Origin: Zancudomyces culisetae
Taxonomy: Eukaryota > Kickxellomycota > Harpellomycetes > Harpellales > Legeriomycetaceae
Length of the DNA: 21,103 nucleotides
Direction of reading: 5' to 3'
Assembly (NCBI GenBank): GCA_001969505.1
Contig: LSSK01001550.1
Span: forward strand, 1-21,103
A program made the translations under genes and the position numbers. Positions within the stretch are counted from its first letter, which is position 1. Every line of letters starts with the position of its first letter. The notes under the pieces are model-generated. The model was not told where the DNA came from. It saw nothing but the letters and a program-made list of their open reading frames with translations, and made no database searches. This document shows positions 8,811 through 18,643 of this stretch, one piece after another.

Positions 8811-11800
8811 TTCTCTGTGTATATCCTATCTAGTGCGTTCTATTCTTACCCTCGTTATCGATAATTATTTCTTGTTATTTCTATCGTTTTACCCAATCAA
8901 AAATATATCTTTTTTCCGCCTTTTTTTTCTGTTCTCAAGTATCCAGCTCAGTTTTTCGTAAATGTTCCTTTTAATATCGATTATTCAGTAGTTTTCTTTT
9001 TTACACGTATGCTTATGTATACCAACCAGATTAATGGACTGCTATTTCATGGTTTACTCTTGATTTTTAAAAGCTGTTTAAATTGTAAAATCGCTCACTC
9101 TTAAGCCTCTTAACCAACCCTCTCTATATTAACGGCAAAAAATACCCAGATCTTTTAAAATTTGATGCGCAAGCTGTTTACCTTATAAATTTATTTTTAA
9201 ACTTATATATTCTGCCGGTATTTTATCCTTCCCGTCGCTATCTACAAATATATACAATAATCTTTGTTATTTATTTGTTTGAGACACAGCTTCCCATTTC
9301 TTGAATCAAATCTTTCTTTTTTTTTTTTTTTACATAAAACACCACACTAGGATGGAAAACTCTTTTGCATAATCCCGTTTACAAATAAATCCAAACTGCA
9401 TAATCATCCCCCTCTTTCCCTGGTAAACCATCTCGGTTTTCCTTCAAACTACCCTCGCTATCACCATCCACCAGTCCGGTGGTCATTGCTTTACACCGCT
9501 ATTTATTCCGTTCTACAAGTTGATTTTGTTTTCATAGTAATTACCTTAAATCCTTCTGTATGCCGCTCAAACGAATGAATAAATCACAGTATTATTGCCA
9601 AATGCAAATAAATTACGCTTTAATCCAAAGCCCTTGTCTGCATTCAGAGTATTTTTGTCGACAAGTCTTTGCAATTTCTAGCGGTGGAACCAGAGTATAA
9701 GCCTGTAATACAATATAAAGTTACTTGAAGGAAAAACGCATTAAAAAAATATTAAAATCGTTATGTCTTGTAAATTGAACCAAACTTTGCACACAATTCC
9801 AAAAAAATAAAAACAGCAAACTTCAGCTTTTGCTCAATACTTGGGCTATTTTTTTTTAATTGCTTTTCACTAAAGTTTGGTCTTTTTTTCTTTTTGTTTG
9901 CTAGCGCCTTTTTTTTTCTGTTTTTGATGTGTTCAAATAAAACGTTATCATTTGAATTTTTAACGTTTTTAATTTATTAGGGCTTACTAATTTCGTTAAT
10001 ATAAACAATCGTAGGTAAATAACCAAGTTGCAAAATAAGGATAAAAGTTATAGAAAAAAAATTTTTTGTGGCCAGCATTTGGCCCGTATGTTTAGAGATT
10101 CATGACACAATAAATTTTGCAACCTAAACTATTCTGCAAAAACAAAGAGCAAAAAAGACAACAAAATGCTATTAGTATTGAGGCTGCTTAAACTCTCAAA
10201 TCCAATGTTGGCACTCTTTACTGATTGAACTTTAATTTACTTTATAATCCTGATATATTTCACCCAATGATATTAGTGCTACCATGTTTTCATTTTATAA
10301 AAAAAGGTTTTTTTTTAGCCAAATTTCGACAAGGGCAAATTTAATTTCTAAAAACGGAAAGACATCTTTTACCAGCAATTAGTAGAATCAAGCTTCCTAA
10401 ATTTTGGACAAATGCCATAAACTACCCAGCCATATTTCGCTTTCTTTTATTTTGTTGCTTTTCGTTTGAATATCTGTAGATTATGAAAATACCAACTCCT
10501 CTTTATTTGCACACATGTATGTACTTAACACCATATACAGCCTTTAAATGTTAGACATCCTTGCTATAAACATAGATTTTGTTTGGCTTTATTAAATACA
10601 TGTTTCAAATTGCTTTGCATTTATTGCTGCTGTTCTCGTAATTTGCGTTGTTGAAATCTCTCTGTTTCTAAACTTAGCATGCTTCCGAGTAGTAAATTAA
10701 TGAGCTTTCTTTGACCACTAATATAATATCCAAGAGTATGTATTAAACTTGGATTCAAAAATATGTACAAGCTGGCCTATTGGGTCCAAACCCCAATATT
10801 CGTTTGGATTTTTTTTTTCGCCGAGCTTTGTCCTTTTTAATTTTCACAATTAATTTTCACAATATCAACCCTAATATTCAGATTTCATTTCCTCCCAACT
10901 GCCTTCTCTCTACCCCCCTCCCCGCCTAAACACAATCCCATAGAAAATCCAAACCCGTATATTGGATGCATAAAATTTTCTTTCCACTCATTCATTTTAA
11001 AACATATATTTCTAGCCCATGCTGAATTGCATCCCAAATCATCCGACACTGCGCACTTGTGCCTGTCATGAGATATTCAATTCTCGGGTGTAACATTATT
11101 TAATTTGCCACACCCTTTTTTACCCCGCCAAACTACCAGTCGCTAGTAACCCACCGAAAATAAAGCAGTTGTTATTTTTATCAACTTGGATACGATGAAG
11201 GTTTCATTGAATGTGGAATATTGAGCCAAGATAAATTATTCTTTGCAGTTCCTTTTCTTGAACCTGATTGATATCCACTATTTTTACTCAACAAGTCCTC
11301 GTGTAACGAAGTTTTAACTAATGCTATTTTTTTGCAGCTCTTGCCACTGCCATCTTGTTAAAAAATAATCAAAACATGGCTTTAATTGTTCTCATCCATA
11401 TGCTCGTTTCCCACTTATCCAACCCTTTACCATCTACCACTAATATATATTTTGTAAACTAAACTTTTTTTTTGTGATCACTACAGTTTACGTAAAAAGT
11501 TCGACTACTCCACAAAGACGACTCTTTACTTGACCAAAAGTTGTAGCTTTGTACTAGATTTGTAAAAAAAAAAGCTATAGCCTTACAAATCGATGTTCAT
11601 TAACTTGATTGAGGTCAAAATCGATTATTTCTTATTGTTTTTGAGTGGTGAGAGGATGAGATAGAGGAGAAAACTGGGACATAATGACTAAATATTATTA
11701 TGTAATTCATGCATCTCAAAACAAATATAAAAACAAAGACAAACCCCTTCTTGACAGATCATTTCTGTTATTGCAAGTAGGGTTAGCCGGTTCGGTATTA

Positions 11801-12269
11801 CTGCATCTGCACTTGAACGTATTTTTGATTTGTATTGTTTTCTTTTTTTTTGCTTTACAATATATTTGTAATACCAAACTAATTTAACACAAATCTAATA
11901 GGAAGTACAAACATTATTACTAACAAACGGTGAATATAGTCACATTCTGCATTATTCATCTGATTGTTATTCAGTGAAATGTATATACAAGATACGCAAA
12001 CGCAGCTGAATAGAAAAGGACTCTTGGTTCTGGTGTTCTATAACAACGTAACTTTGTAATATAACTTTGCAATTGGTGGAAACCTGATCATATACGTGCT
12101 GTTTTTTCGTAGTCCAAATGTTACTGTCTTCTGCAGCTCATAAGCATCCAACTGTCTCTCATAGACATGAAAACCCACATGTCGACTTTAACTAGTTTTC
12201 TCGACTAGCAGGTAATAAATGCCTGCTTGACTTGATTTTGGAAAATGACAACACGTTTTAGAGTTTTGC

Positions 12270-12403
12270 TAGTTTAAGTAGATTGAATCTACATATGCTG
12301 GAACATGTGAAAAACTTGCAAAATGTTGGGTTATGGTTCGAATCCAAAAATCTCATCGCACATGCCAAGAAATCTTTCTGGACTTATTTCTTTCTTTTTT
12401 TTT
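12270..12403 (+). ncRNA. Possible Pol III transcription unit, weak
   Basis: GGTTCGAATCC at 12335-12345 is an exact tRNA T-loop/B-box consensus. Upstream, TAGTTTAAGTAG (12270-12281) is a loose A-box match, and a 9-T run (12395-12403) could end Pol III transcription. A perfect 6-bp hairpin lies at 12278-12292. No tRNA cloverleaf can be drawn: there is no acceptor stem partner and the T stem has a mismatch. It could be a tRNA-derived SINE relic, another Pol III RNA, or chance. Confidence 0.25.
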
Positions 12404-13440
12404 AAAAAAAAAATTTAGCATGTTGTCTTTTAGCAAGTATTCAAACACCTAGAGAAAGAATCCAAGTACCTCCCAAAAATCGATAGGTCTAGATGCGTTT
12501 AAAGGCAAAGCGCATTTGGTTAATATCTTTCGCTTTTATATGAAAATTTATACATAGGCACTATTGATATACATGAAATAACAGATTTAGCACCAACACC
12601 CCACCACCCCGCTCCTCATAGACCCATGTTAAACGCATGAGCTTTCTTGTTCATTTTATTTTAAACTCGCAGGAATTGTATAGCTTTAATGGGGGGGAGC
12701 GATCTTTTTTATTTATTTTAGTTTTCTCGGGTTTACCACGAAGAACTGTGATGCGCATTCCATTGCTGAACTTCTAGAAAAAAAGGCGACTGGCATTGCA
12801 GTATTTACTATTCTACCCACAAGAAATTACTGAAATATGATATGTTTATTCTAACTTTGAAAATATTTGCATTTGATTGATTTCCACCTGTGTTCATGGT
12901 AAAGGATGTAGATATCCTTTTCTCTGTTTATTTACAAGATTATATCCTTTTATGTTTAAAGTGGTAGCGATTTTCTTCAAACAGTAGTCACACCACAATC
13001 TGTCATAATCATCCCATTAACGCAAAAGTTGCTTAGTGCTGAATTGATTGTTGTTAATTTACCTCAATTCGAAAACGGGGGGAAAAGGATACCTAAAATA
13101 TGAAAAGATAGTGCAACAGTGTTCACATTTATTGGGTCATTGTTAGAAATGCTAATTATTTCTTTAATGACAATTGGCTAAAATTCCATTGGATTTTTCT
13201 TTTTGACATTGTTTTTCCGTTGTTCTAAAAAAAATTTTAACATTAGTAAGAAAGCTACCATGTAGATGAAAAAAAAGCAAAAATTGCCAATTAGAGCATA
13301 AAGTATAAATTTCACACCACAAGCCTACACAAGAACAAAAAAGAAAAAAAAAAGAAAAGAGTGATATTTTGGTCATTATTCTTCTTATTTCATTTTAAAA
13401 TTGTCGCTGTTTTTTCCCTGTTTATATTTGGAGCGCAGGC

Positions 13441-13500
13441 ATAACAACAGCAAGAACAACAACAACAACAACTACAAAAGCAACAAAAGTAACTACAACG
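13441..13500 (+). repeat. CAA-rich low-complexity leader
   Basis: Impure (CAA)n repeats directly upstream of the FA2H start, with very little T. Probably part of its 5' UTR; unstructured CAA-rich leaders are generally compatible with efficient scanning by ribosomes. Confidence 0.7.
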
Positions 13501-13568
13501 GTGACAATACCGAACCCTAGTGACAATTGTTTATAGTCGACGCACGTACTGTAGCACTTTATGATAGA

Positions 13569-14627
13569 ATGGTAAATACTAGCATAGAAAGAAGCGAGAG
13601 CTCGAGAGAATCTTCGGTGGGAAAGACCGTTTCCAGGGAAGAAGCTTCACTACACAACTCAGCCGAGAGTTTGTGGATGATTTATAACAACAAAGTGTAT
13701 GATATCACAGAATTTGCAAATGATCACCCTGGTGGCTTCGAATGGCTTGCAAAATTTGCCGGAACAGACATTACAAGTCTGCTTGGCGATGCGGATCTAC
13801 ACGAGCACAGTCCCGTAGCATACGATATTTTACGCTCCAACTACATAGCCGATATTGCACACAGTGATATATGGGAAGAAGCAGAAGGCAAATTCAGCTC
13901 ACTGCTGTACAACAAAAAGGGATCTCCAGATTTTATTGATCCTGCAAAACCTTTATTTAAACAGATATGGAACTCCAACTTTTCCAAAGAATTTTACTTG
14001 GAGCAAGTACATATTCCCAGACATTTGCCGGGACCAGCGACATTCTTTGAAAACGAATATCTTGAGATCTTTACCCGTACTCCGTGGTATGTTATTCCTA
14101 TTTTTTGGCTCCCTGTCTCTGCATATTTTTACTATCTTGGGCTCAACATTGCTACCCATTCCATCATGCTGCAGTCCTTCGCATTCGGAGTCTTTTTGTG
14201 GACCTTACTGGAATATGGAATCCACAGATTTGTATTCCACTTTGATGAAATGATCCCGGAGGGTACGCTTTCGCAGGTTGCGCACTTTACTCTCCATGGA
14301 TTCCATCACTTTTTGCCTATGGATAGCATGCGTCTAGTCATGCCTCCTGCTCTTTCTGTATTCCTATCAATTTTCGTCTATTCATTCATGTGTGCCCTTT
14401 TCCCTCCTGGTGTTCAACATGGTGTTATAGCAGGTTTATCCTTTACATATGTGCTTTACGACGAAGTACATTACTGGCTACATCATGGTCAGTTTACAGT
14501 GGACTACATCAAAAGGCTTAAGTCCTATCATCTTGAGCACCACTATCGAACGTATACATATGGATTTGGAATCACTTCCGACTTTTGGGATAAAATTTTT
14601 GGAACCACTTTTCCAGTAAATAAATAA
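13569..14627 (+). CDS. SCS7: Fatty acid 2-hydroxylase with cytochrome b5 domain
   Basis: ER enzyme that adds the alpha-hydroxyl to the very-long-chain fatty acid of ceramides (Scs7/FA2H family). It has 352 residues in one exon. Residues about 20-97 form the cytochrome b5 domain, with HPGG (53-56) and the second haem-ligand region LHEHS (about 78-81). The hydroxylase part has membrane segments and the di-iron histidine clusters HRFVFH (219-224), HFTLHGFHH (239-247), HYWLHH (301-306) and HLEHH (321-325). PLFKQIWNSNFSKEFYLEQV and PRHLPGPA also match the family. I place the start at the first in-frame ATG, 13569. The upstream frame is open only to 13524 and has no ATG. Length is slightly below the yeast protein. 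Identification is firm. Confidence 0.96.
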   Translation: MVNTSIERSESSRESSVGKTVSREEASLHNSAESLWMIYNNKVYDITEFANDHPGGFEWLAKFAGTDITSLLGDADLHEHSPVAYDILRSNYIADIAHSDIWEEAEGKFSSLLYNKKGSPDFIDPAKPLFKQIWNSNFSKEFYLEQVHIPRHLPGPATFFENEYLEIFTRTPWYVIPIFWLPVSAYFYYLGLNIATHSIMLQSFAFGVFLWTLLEYGIHRFVFHFDEMIPEGTLSQVAHFTLHGFHHFLPMDSMRLVMPPALSVFLSIFVYSFMCALFPPGVQHGVIAGLSFTYVLYDEVHYWLHHGQFTVDYIKRLKSYHLEHHYRTYTYGFGITSDFWDKIFGTTFPVNK

Positions 14628-15186
14628 CTTTTCTCTGCTAGACCTTTTCTTTGTATGTAGTTAATAATCACTACATCTTTTCCTCTTGGTTTGTTAAACT
14701 TTTTTTACCTATTACTAATTGCAAATATATAAATCTATTCGAGTAAATGAAAAGTATTCGTGTATAAAATGTTCTAAGATTCGCTATGTACCTTGCAAAT
14801 TTAGCATGGTTCAGGCGCGACATAATTCTACACAGATCAGGTATCATATAGCTTTTTGTATAAAGTGAGTAATTGTGCCGCGGAGCATTCAGTTTGGTGG
14901 TTTTGGTATGTTTTGTGAAATTTATTTGCATGCTCCAATGGTATGAAGTCAAAATAAAAAATACTTTTTTATTGTCAAAATTATAAAAAACACAAGCGGC
15001 ATCACCTAGCTGCTTAAATATCATATCATCTCACTGAGCCAATGCGCCAGAAAACCATCCATTATGTAACATATTCTTTTTACTATTTTCCCTGTAACTT
15101 CTTTATTCTTTGCCTTGTTCAGAGATAGACAATTATCTGTTATTTGTATGAATTAATAAACAACAACACACACTTTCAGAATACCA
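14628..15186. other. Convergent 3' intergenic region
   Basis: Spacer between the 3' ends of FA2H and pyroglutamyl-peptidase, so it should hold both 3' UTRs. A 117-codon ATG frame runs on the minus strand at 15024-14671. Its composition is unremarkable and I recognise no family, so I do not call it a gene, though it is the longest unexplained frame in the spacers. Confidence 0.6.
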
Positions 15187-15807
15187 TCAGTTATTAGCTA
15201 AAAACAGGACAGCCTTGTTTAATACATCAACAATGTCATCATCAGTTATCTCACAGCCGTAAGGCGGAAGATGTATAAAAATGGTCCGTCTGCTATTGTT
15301 CGCAGACATTAGTGATGTATAGTACACAAATTCGCAAAGATACAATCCGGCGTTCCAGCTGCTTTCAACGTATTCCAGATGTATGTGCTTGACCATTTCT
15401 GAAATATTGCAATTACTAGAAATACTTTTTTCAAATGAATTGGGCACTTTACCGTTCAATGGCAAATCTTTTGCACCTCCATTACCAGGAGAAACGTATG
15501 TTTCACTTCTAGCCAAGTGCTCAACCTTGATTTTGCTTGGATTCCCTTCACCCATATGGATTATATAGTCATACATTTCGCCAATCTTTTCTTTTTCATC
15601 ATACAGCGAGGTTAGGATCTTGAAGGCTGGGTCATACTCAACTGGCAAAAGTATCACATCGATAACAACGACCATATTTAGAGCTTGTATTGTTCTTCCC
15701 TTGAACATTTTAGCTATTTCCCAACTACGATTCATGTTGTACTGCTTCTTTGTCTTTCCAAAGGGCTCAAACCCTGTCAGTAATACCCTGACAGTTTTTC
15801 TCTCCAT
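15187..15807 (-). CDS. Pyroglutamyl-peptidase I (peptidase C15)
   Basis: Cytosolic cysteine peptidase that removes N-terminal pyroglutamate from peptides. It has 206 residues, the usual length for the family. The start is the ATG at 15807-15805, the first Met in the frame, just before VRVLLTGFEPFG (residues 7-17). Other marks are LLPVEYDPAF (53-62), the HMGE segment with the likely catalytic Glu87, VEHLA, WNAGLYLCEFVYY with the likely nucleophile Cys158, and IFIHLPP with the likely catalytic His179. All three members of the Glu-Cys-His set are therefore present. The frame is open a further 198 bases upstream without an ATG; that stretch is Lys-rich and is best taken as leader. It lies tail to tail with FA2H and head to head with the methyltransferase gene 0.9 kb away. 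Confidence 0.92.
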   Translation of the reverse strand: MERKTVRVLLTGFEPFGKTKKQYNMNRSWEIAKMFKGRTIQALNMVVVIDVILLPVEYDPAFKILTSLYDEKEKIGEMYDYIIHMGEGNPSKIKVEHLARSETYVSPGNGGAKDLPLNGKVPNSFEKSISSNCNISEMVKHIHLEYVESSWNAGLYLCEFVYYTSLMSANNSRRTIFIHLPPYGCEITDDDIVDVLNKAVLFLANN

Positions 15808-16719
15808 TTTATCTTGATGTTTATAAATCACAAGTTGTCCACCAATTTTGTCTTTTTTCGTTTTCTCACTTTTTCTGTCCCTTTGTTTGGTTTTCTCTAG
15901 TATAAATGGAACCTTAAGAAACACTTTTCTTAGGGGGTGAGGGGTATCAAAAGAAAAACAACAAGACGGGTTATATTCGTTATCTCTAGTTTTACTGATG
16001 TTCAAACAAATGAACTGGATTAAGTTTCATTTATACCCGGAACTGCCCCTTTCTCTTACCGCCCTCTTCCCACTCTTCTCCTTAAATACGACACAAGTAT
16101 TTACGCAAATATTTTAATTTAACTTGTAAAATGGCTCTTGGTTTGTTTAATATGTTAGCCCTATAAAAACATGAGACAATAAATTTTAGTAGATTTAAAT
16201 GGGCGTGATAATGCTGGTAAGATTATCATATGCTCACTCCAATCAAAACCTGCCTTTTTTTTTGGTATTGAAAATAGATATAACTCGACAGAAAATCCTC
16301 TGCAAATCCATGAGAATTGATGGCATCTATGTGGAAAAAGCAGAATTATAAGTTTTTTACATATCAGTAGCTTTGGCACTACATACTTGACTTCATACAC
16401 TTGTCAACCGAAGGCTCTGGCACTGGGATAATGCTACTCGCTCCCAAATCATGGGAAATACTCGTGTTGGTTTATGGACAGAAATATAACACTTTTCTTT
16501 TTCATCACATAGAATCGACTGTCAGACTTTTCACATTTTTTTCAGCATTTGTACCTATTCTATGGCCAAAAAAATTTTTTTATTTAGTTCTCAAAGCTAC
16601 ATGAAAAGAGAAAAAAATATGCCATCGTCTTGATGTGTACAATGACGTGTTCGATAGGTGGATCTTAAAATAAGCTACATATGATACTGGAGGCCTAAAC
16701 ACATACCAAACTCATAAAA
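15808..16719. other. Divergent promoter region
   Basis: Spacer between two divergently transcribed genes, holding both promoters. Short frames at 16161-16400 (minus) and 16401-16604 (plus) lack protein-like composition and family resemblance. I see no RNA gene or repeat worth naming. Confidence 0.6.
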
Positions 16720-17496
16720 ATGAGCAAGACCACTTCTTACGAAGATAAAGAATACTGGGTATCTAGATTTGAAAATGAGGAGAGCTTTGAATGGTTGTTA
16801 GATTACCATTCGCTTGAACCCATTTTCAATTTGTATTTACGGAAGGGCCATAAAATATTAAACATAGGCAATGGGAACTCCAAGATACCATTTGGGTGGT
16901 ATAAAAATGGCTATGGGCCCTCAGTCAATATCGATTTTTGTGAGAATGTAACAGAAAAAATGAAAACGTTAACACTACAGTACTGTATAGACCAAGACAT
17001 GGAAAGGGCGGGCGTGGTAGAAAAGGCAGATAATGCTTCAGGGCTTGATGGATATCACTGTATTAATGCTGAAAAGGAAAAGGTGCCGGGTTCTGGTGCC
17101 AAAGAGAGAGGAGATATGTATAAAAACATCACACCTCAATGGAAAGCGGTAAATGCGCTGGACATGGCGTGCTTTGACGAAGAGTGCTTTGACTTTGTTT
17201 TTGAAAAAAGCACTTCAGATGCAATAGCGTGTGGAGACTGTGATGGATCCCTGTTAAAGAAACTGGAAAATGAGATATATAGGGTGACTAAGCCAGGTAG
17301 CAAATGGTTATCTGTATCTTATTCTAGCAGTAGGTGGGATGGGATAATACAAACATCACGATGGGATGCCAATGTTATAAAAATAAAGATAGACACAGAT
17401 ACAACTGATGGCGAAAAGACCACTTCGCACACCGTAATGAGACCCGAAGTTTATCAGAACTGCTATGTTTTCACTAAAAAGATCCCCAAATGTTGA
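16720..17496 (+). CDS. SAM-dependent methyltransferase, METTL13/CSKMT-like
   Basis: 258 residues in one exon, starting at ATG 16720 (context AAAA-ATG). The N terminus YEDKEYWVSRFENEESFEWL matches the family that includes EEF1AKMT4, METTL13 and CSKMT, which methylate lysines or N termini of proteins such as eEF1A or citrate synthase. SAM-binding motif I is ILNIGNGNSKIP (46-57), the acidic strand end is VNIDFCENVTEKM (69-81), and CFDFVFEKSTSDAIACGD (156-173) corresponds to the family's FD.VLDKGTLDAL. Asn replaces the usual Cys in GCGNS. About 55 residues (85-140), Lys/Glu/Gly-rich, are inserted before WKAVNALDM. The fold assignment is confident; the substrate cannot be read from the sequence. 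Confidence 0.88.
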   Translation: MSKTTSYEDKEYWVSRFENEESFEWLLDYHSLEPIFNLYLRKGHKILNIGNGNSKIPFGWYKNGYGPSVNIDFCENVTEKMKTLTLQYCIDQDMERAGVVEKADNASGLDGYHCINAEKEKVPGSGAKERGDMYKNITPQWKAVNALDMACFDEECFDFVFEKSTSDAIACGDCDGSLLKKLENEIYRVTKPGSKWLSVSYSSSRWDGIIQTSRWDANVIKIKIDTDTTDGEKTTSHTVMRPEVYQNCYVFTKKIPKC

Positions 17497-18643
17497 ATAG
17501 ATGGGCGACTTACATTTTGATTTTGTCAGCCATATAGTTGTAGATAGAAGTATATACACTTTAAATGAATTTTTAAATACTGTAGATAATCTTGTTATAT
17601 GCATGCTTATGACTTTGAATTCACAGCTTTTAGTTAAACTCCAACAGCATACAACATGGGATTGGAATTCTAATTTATAATAGCACACATGCTTAGTTAT
17701 CATAGTTTGTGTGCCTTTTTTTTTTGCACCCAGTGTTATCCACTACTATAGATGATTATATCAAAGGGTACAGTACTTATTGTGATATACTGACACATAG
17801 CAGTAAATACGACGGCTCATTTGGATACAATGTTGTTTTCGGTACCTGGTGGTGTCAGTTTTGCTCACAAATGTCAACTTGCCTATGTTTATTATACAAA
17901 AATAAACTATCAGATGTCTTTAAGCCTGGCAGGTTGTGATGCTATACTACACTGTCCACAGCTCAGTAATATTCTAATACTTTGATATGGGTAAAGGTAG
18001 CTGCTTTGTCTTTTGAAGAATGCAAAAAGCGGAGTAGCTTATCAAAAGGATATAGTGATAAAATTTGTTTAGTGATTCAGAGTCATAAAAACCCTTTTAA
18101 GAAGGATTCAGATAAACCTTTAGCAATAAAAGAAGATAAAGCATTGTCTTTTATGCTGCCAAGTTTCAGTATTAAGAATCATCGATAAATTAGACAGGTT
18201 GAGGTGCGAGCACAATGTGGCGAAGATGAATTTTGAGTATTGCGTTTATATTTTCGGAAATGGCGGGCATAATTATACCAGAATTTGTGTATTCTGAATT
18301 ATTCACAGCCGATCTTCTTTGATGTATCTGCGGCTTATGTATCATTTTTTTATGTTTACGTTCATAATAAGAGTTAATTGGTGCTATCTACTGATGACTT
18401 ATGAAAATGGTTCAAATGTATTGAGCATTACCAACAATAGTTGAAAAATGTTGATTGCTTCGAAGCAGTAAAATCTTTGAAAGATCAACAAAAAAAAAAG
18501 TGTGATGGGTATTGGTTAAAGTGAACAAAAATCATCCAAATTTGATATGTTGCATTTAGCACAAATGGAAGTGTCAAAATCCGATGCTGTTTTTTTTTCT
18601 TTTTTTGGGATATTTCTGAAACTTGGACCAACACAACATAGTC
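17497..18643. other. Spacer with overlapping open frames, possible gene relic
   Basis: 1.15 kb between two plus-strand genes. From 17794 to about 18376 the plus strand is covered by consecutive overlapping open frames in shifting phases: 17794-17985, 17970-18188, 18130-18297, and one ending at 18376. Their composition is protein-like (for example LDRLRCEHNVAKMNFEYC). This would fit a decayed gene with several frameshifts, but no family is recognisable and chance cannot be excluded. The 3' part before 18643 is AT-rich and should hold the promoter of the next gene. Confidence 0.35.

Larger units (their letters stand above)
8811..13568. other. 4.76 kb gene-poor stretch
   Basis: No long open frame on either strand. 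The left part up to about 9000 is pyrimidine-rich on the plus strand and should include the 5' leader of the minus-strand gene starting at 8810. The right end includes the FA2H leader, which is CAA-rich. Between them are A and T homopolymers, C-rich patches (about 10900-10925 and 12598-12614) and a G7 run near 12691. There is also a Pol III-like B box at 12335. Several short open frames next to plausible acceptors (9613-9702 and 10621-10776 minus, 12722-12833 plus) look protein-like, but frames of this length are expected by chance here. It may hold a long non-coding RNA, a heavily interrupted gene, or only spacer. Confidence 0.5.

Noticed and set aside
9770-9995. Lys-rich open stretch of about 75 codons on the minus strand
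   Set aside because: No start codon, and its lysine runs are translations of A-tracts.
10866-10876. CAACCCTAATA as a telomerase RNA template
   Set aside because: Less than one and a half repeat units and no supporting structure; matches of this length occur by chance.
11684-11887. 67-codon open frame on the plus strand
   Set aside because: Phe/Leu-rich translation of T-rich DNA with no motif; its length is expected by chance.
12284-12356. A tRNA gene around the B box
   Set aside because: The acceptor stem has no pairing partner, there is no anticodon arm and the T stem has a mismatch.
13164-13376. 70-codon open frame on the minus strand upstream of FA2H
   Set aside because: Low-complexity Phe/Ser/Cys-rich sequence from A-rich tracts; starts and stops look random.
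16161-16604. Short frames on both strands between the peptidase and methyltransferase genes
   Set aside because: No family resemblance, and they sit in a divergent promoter region.
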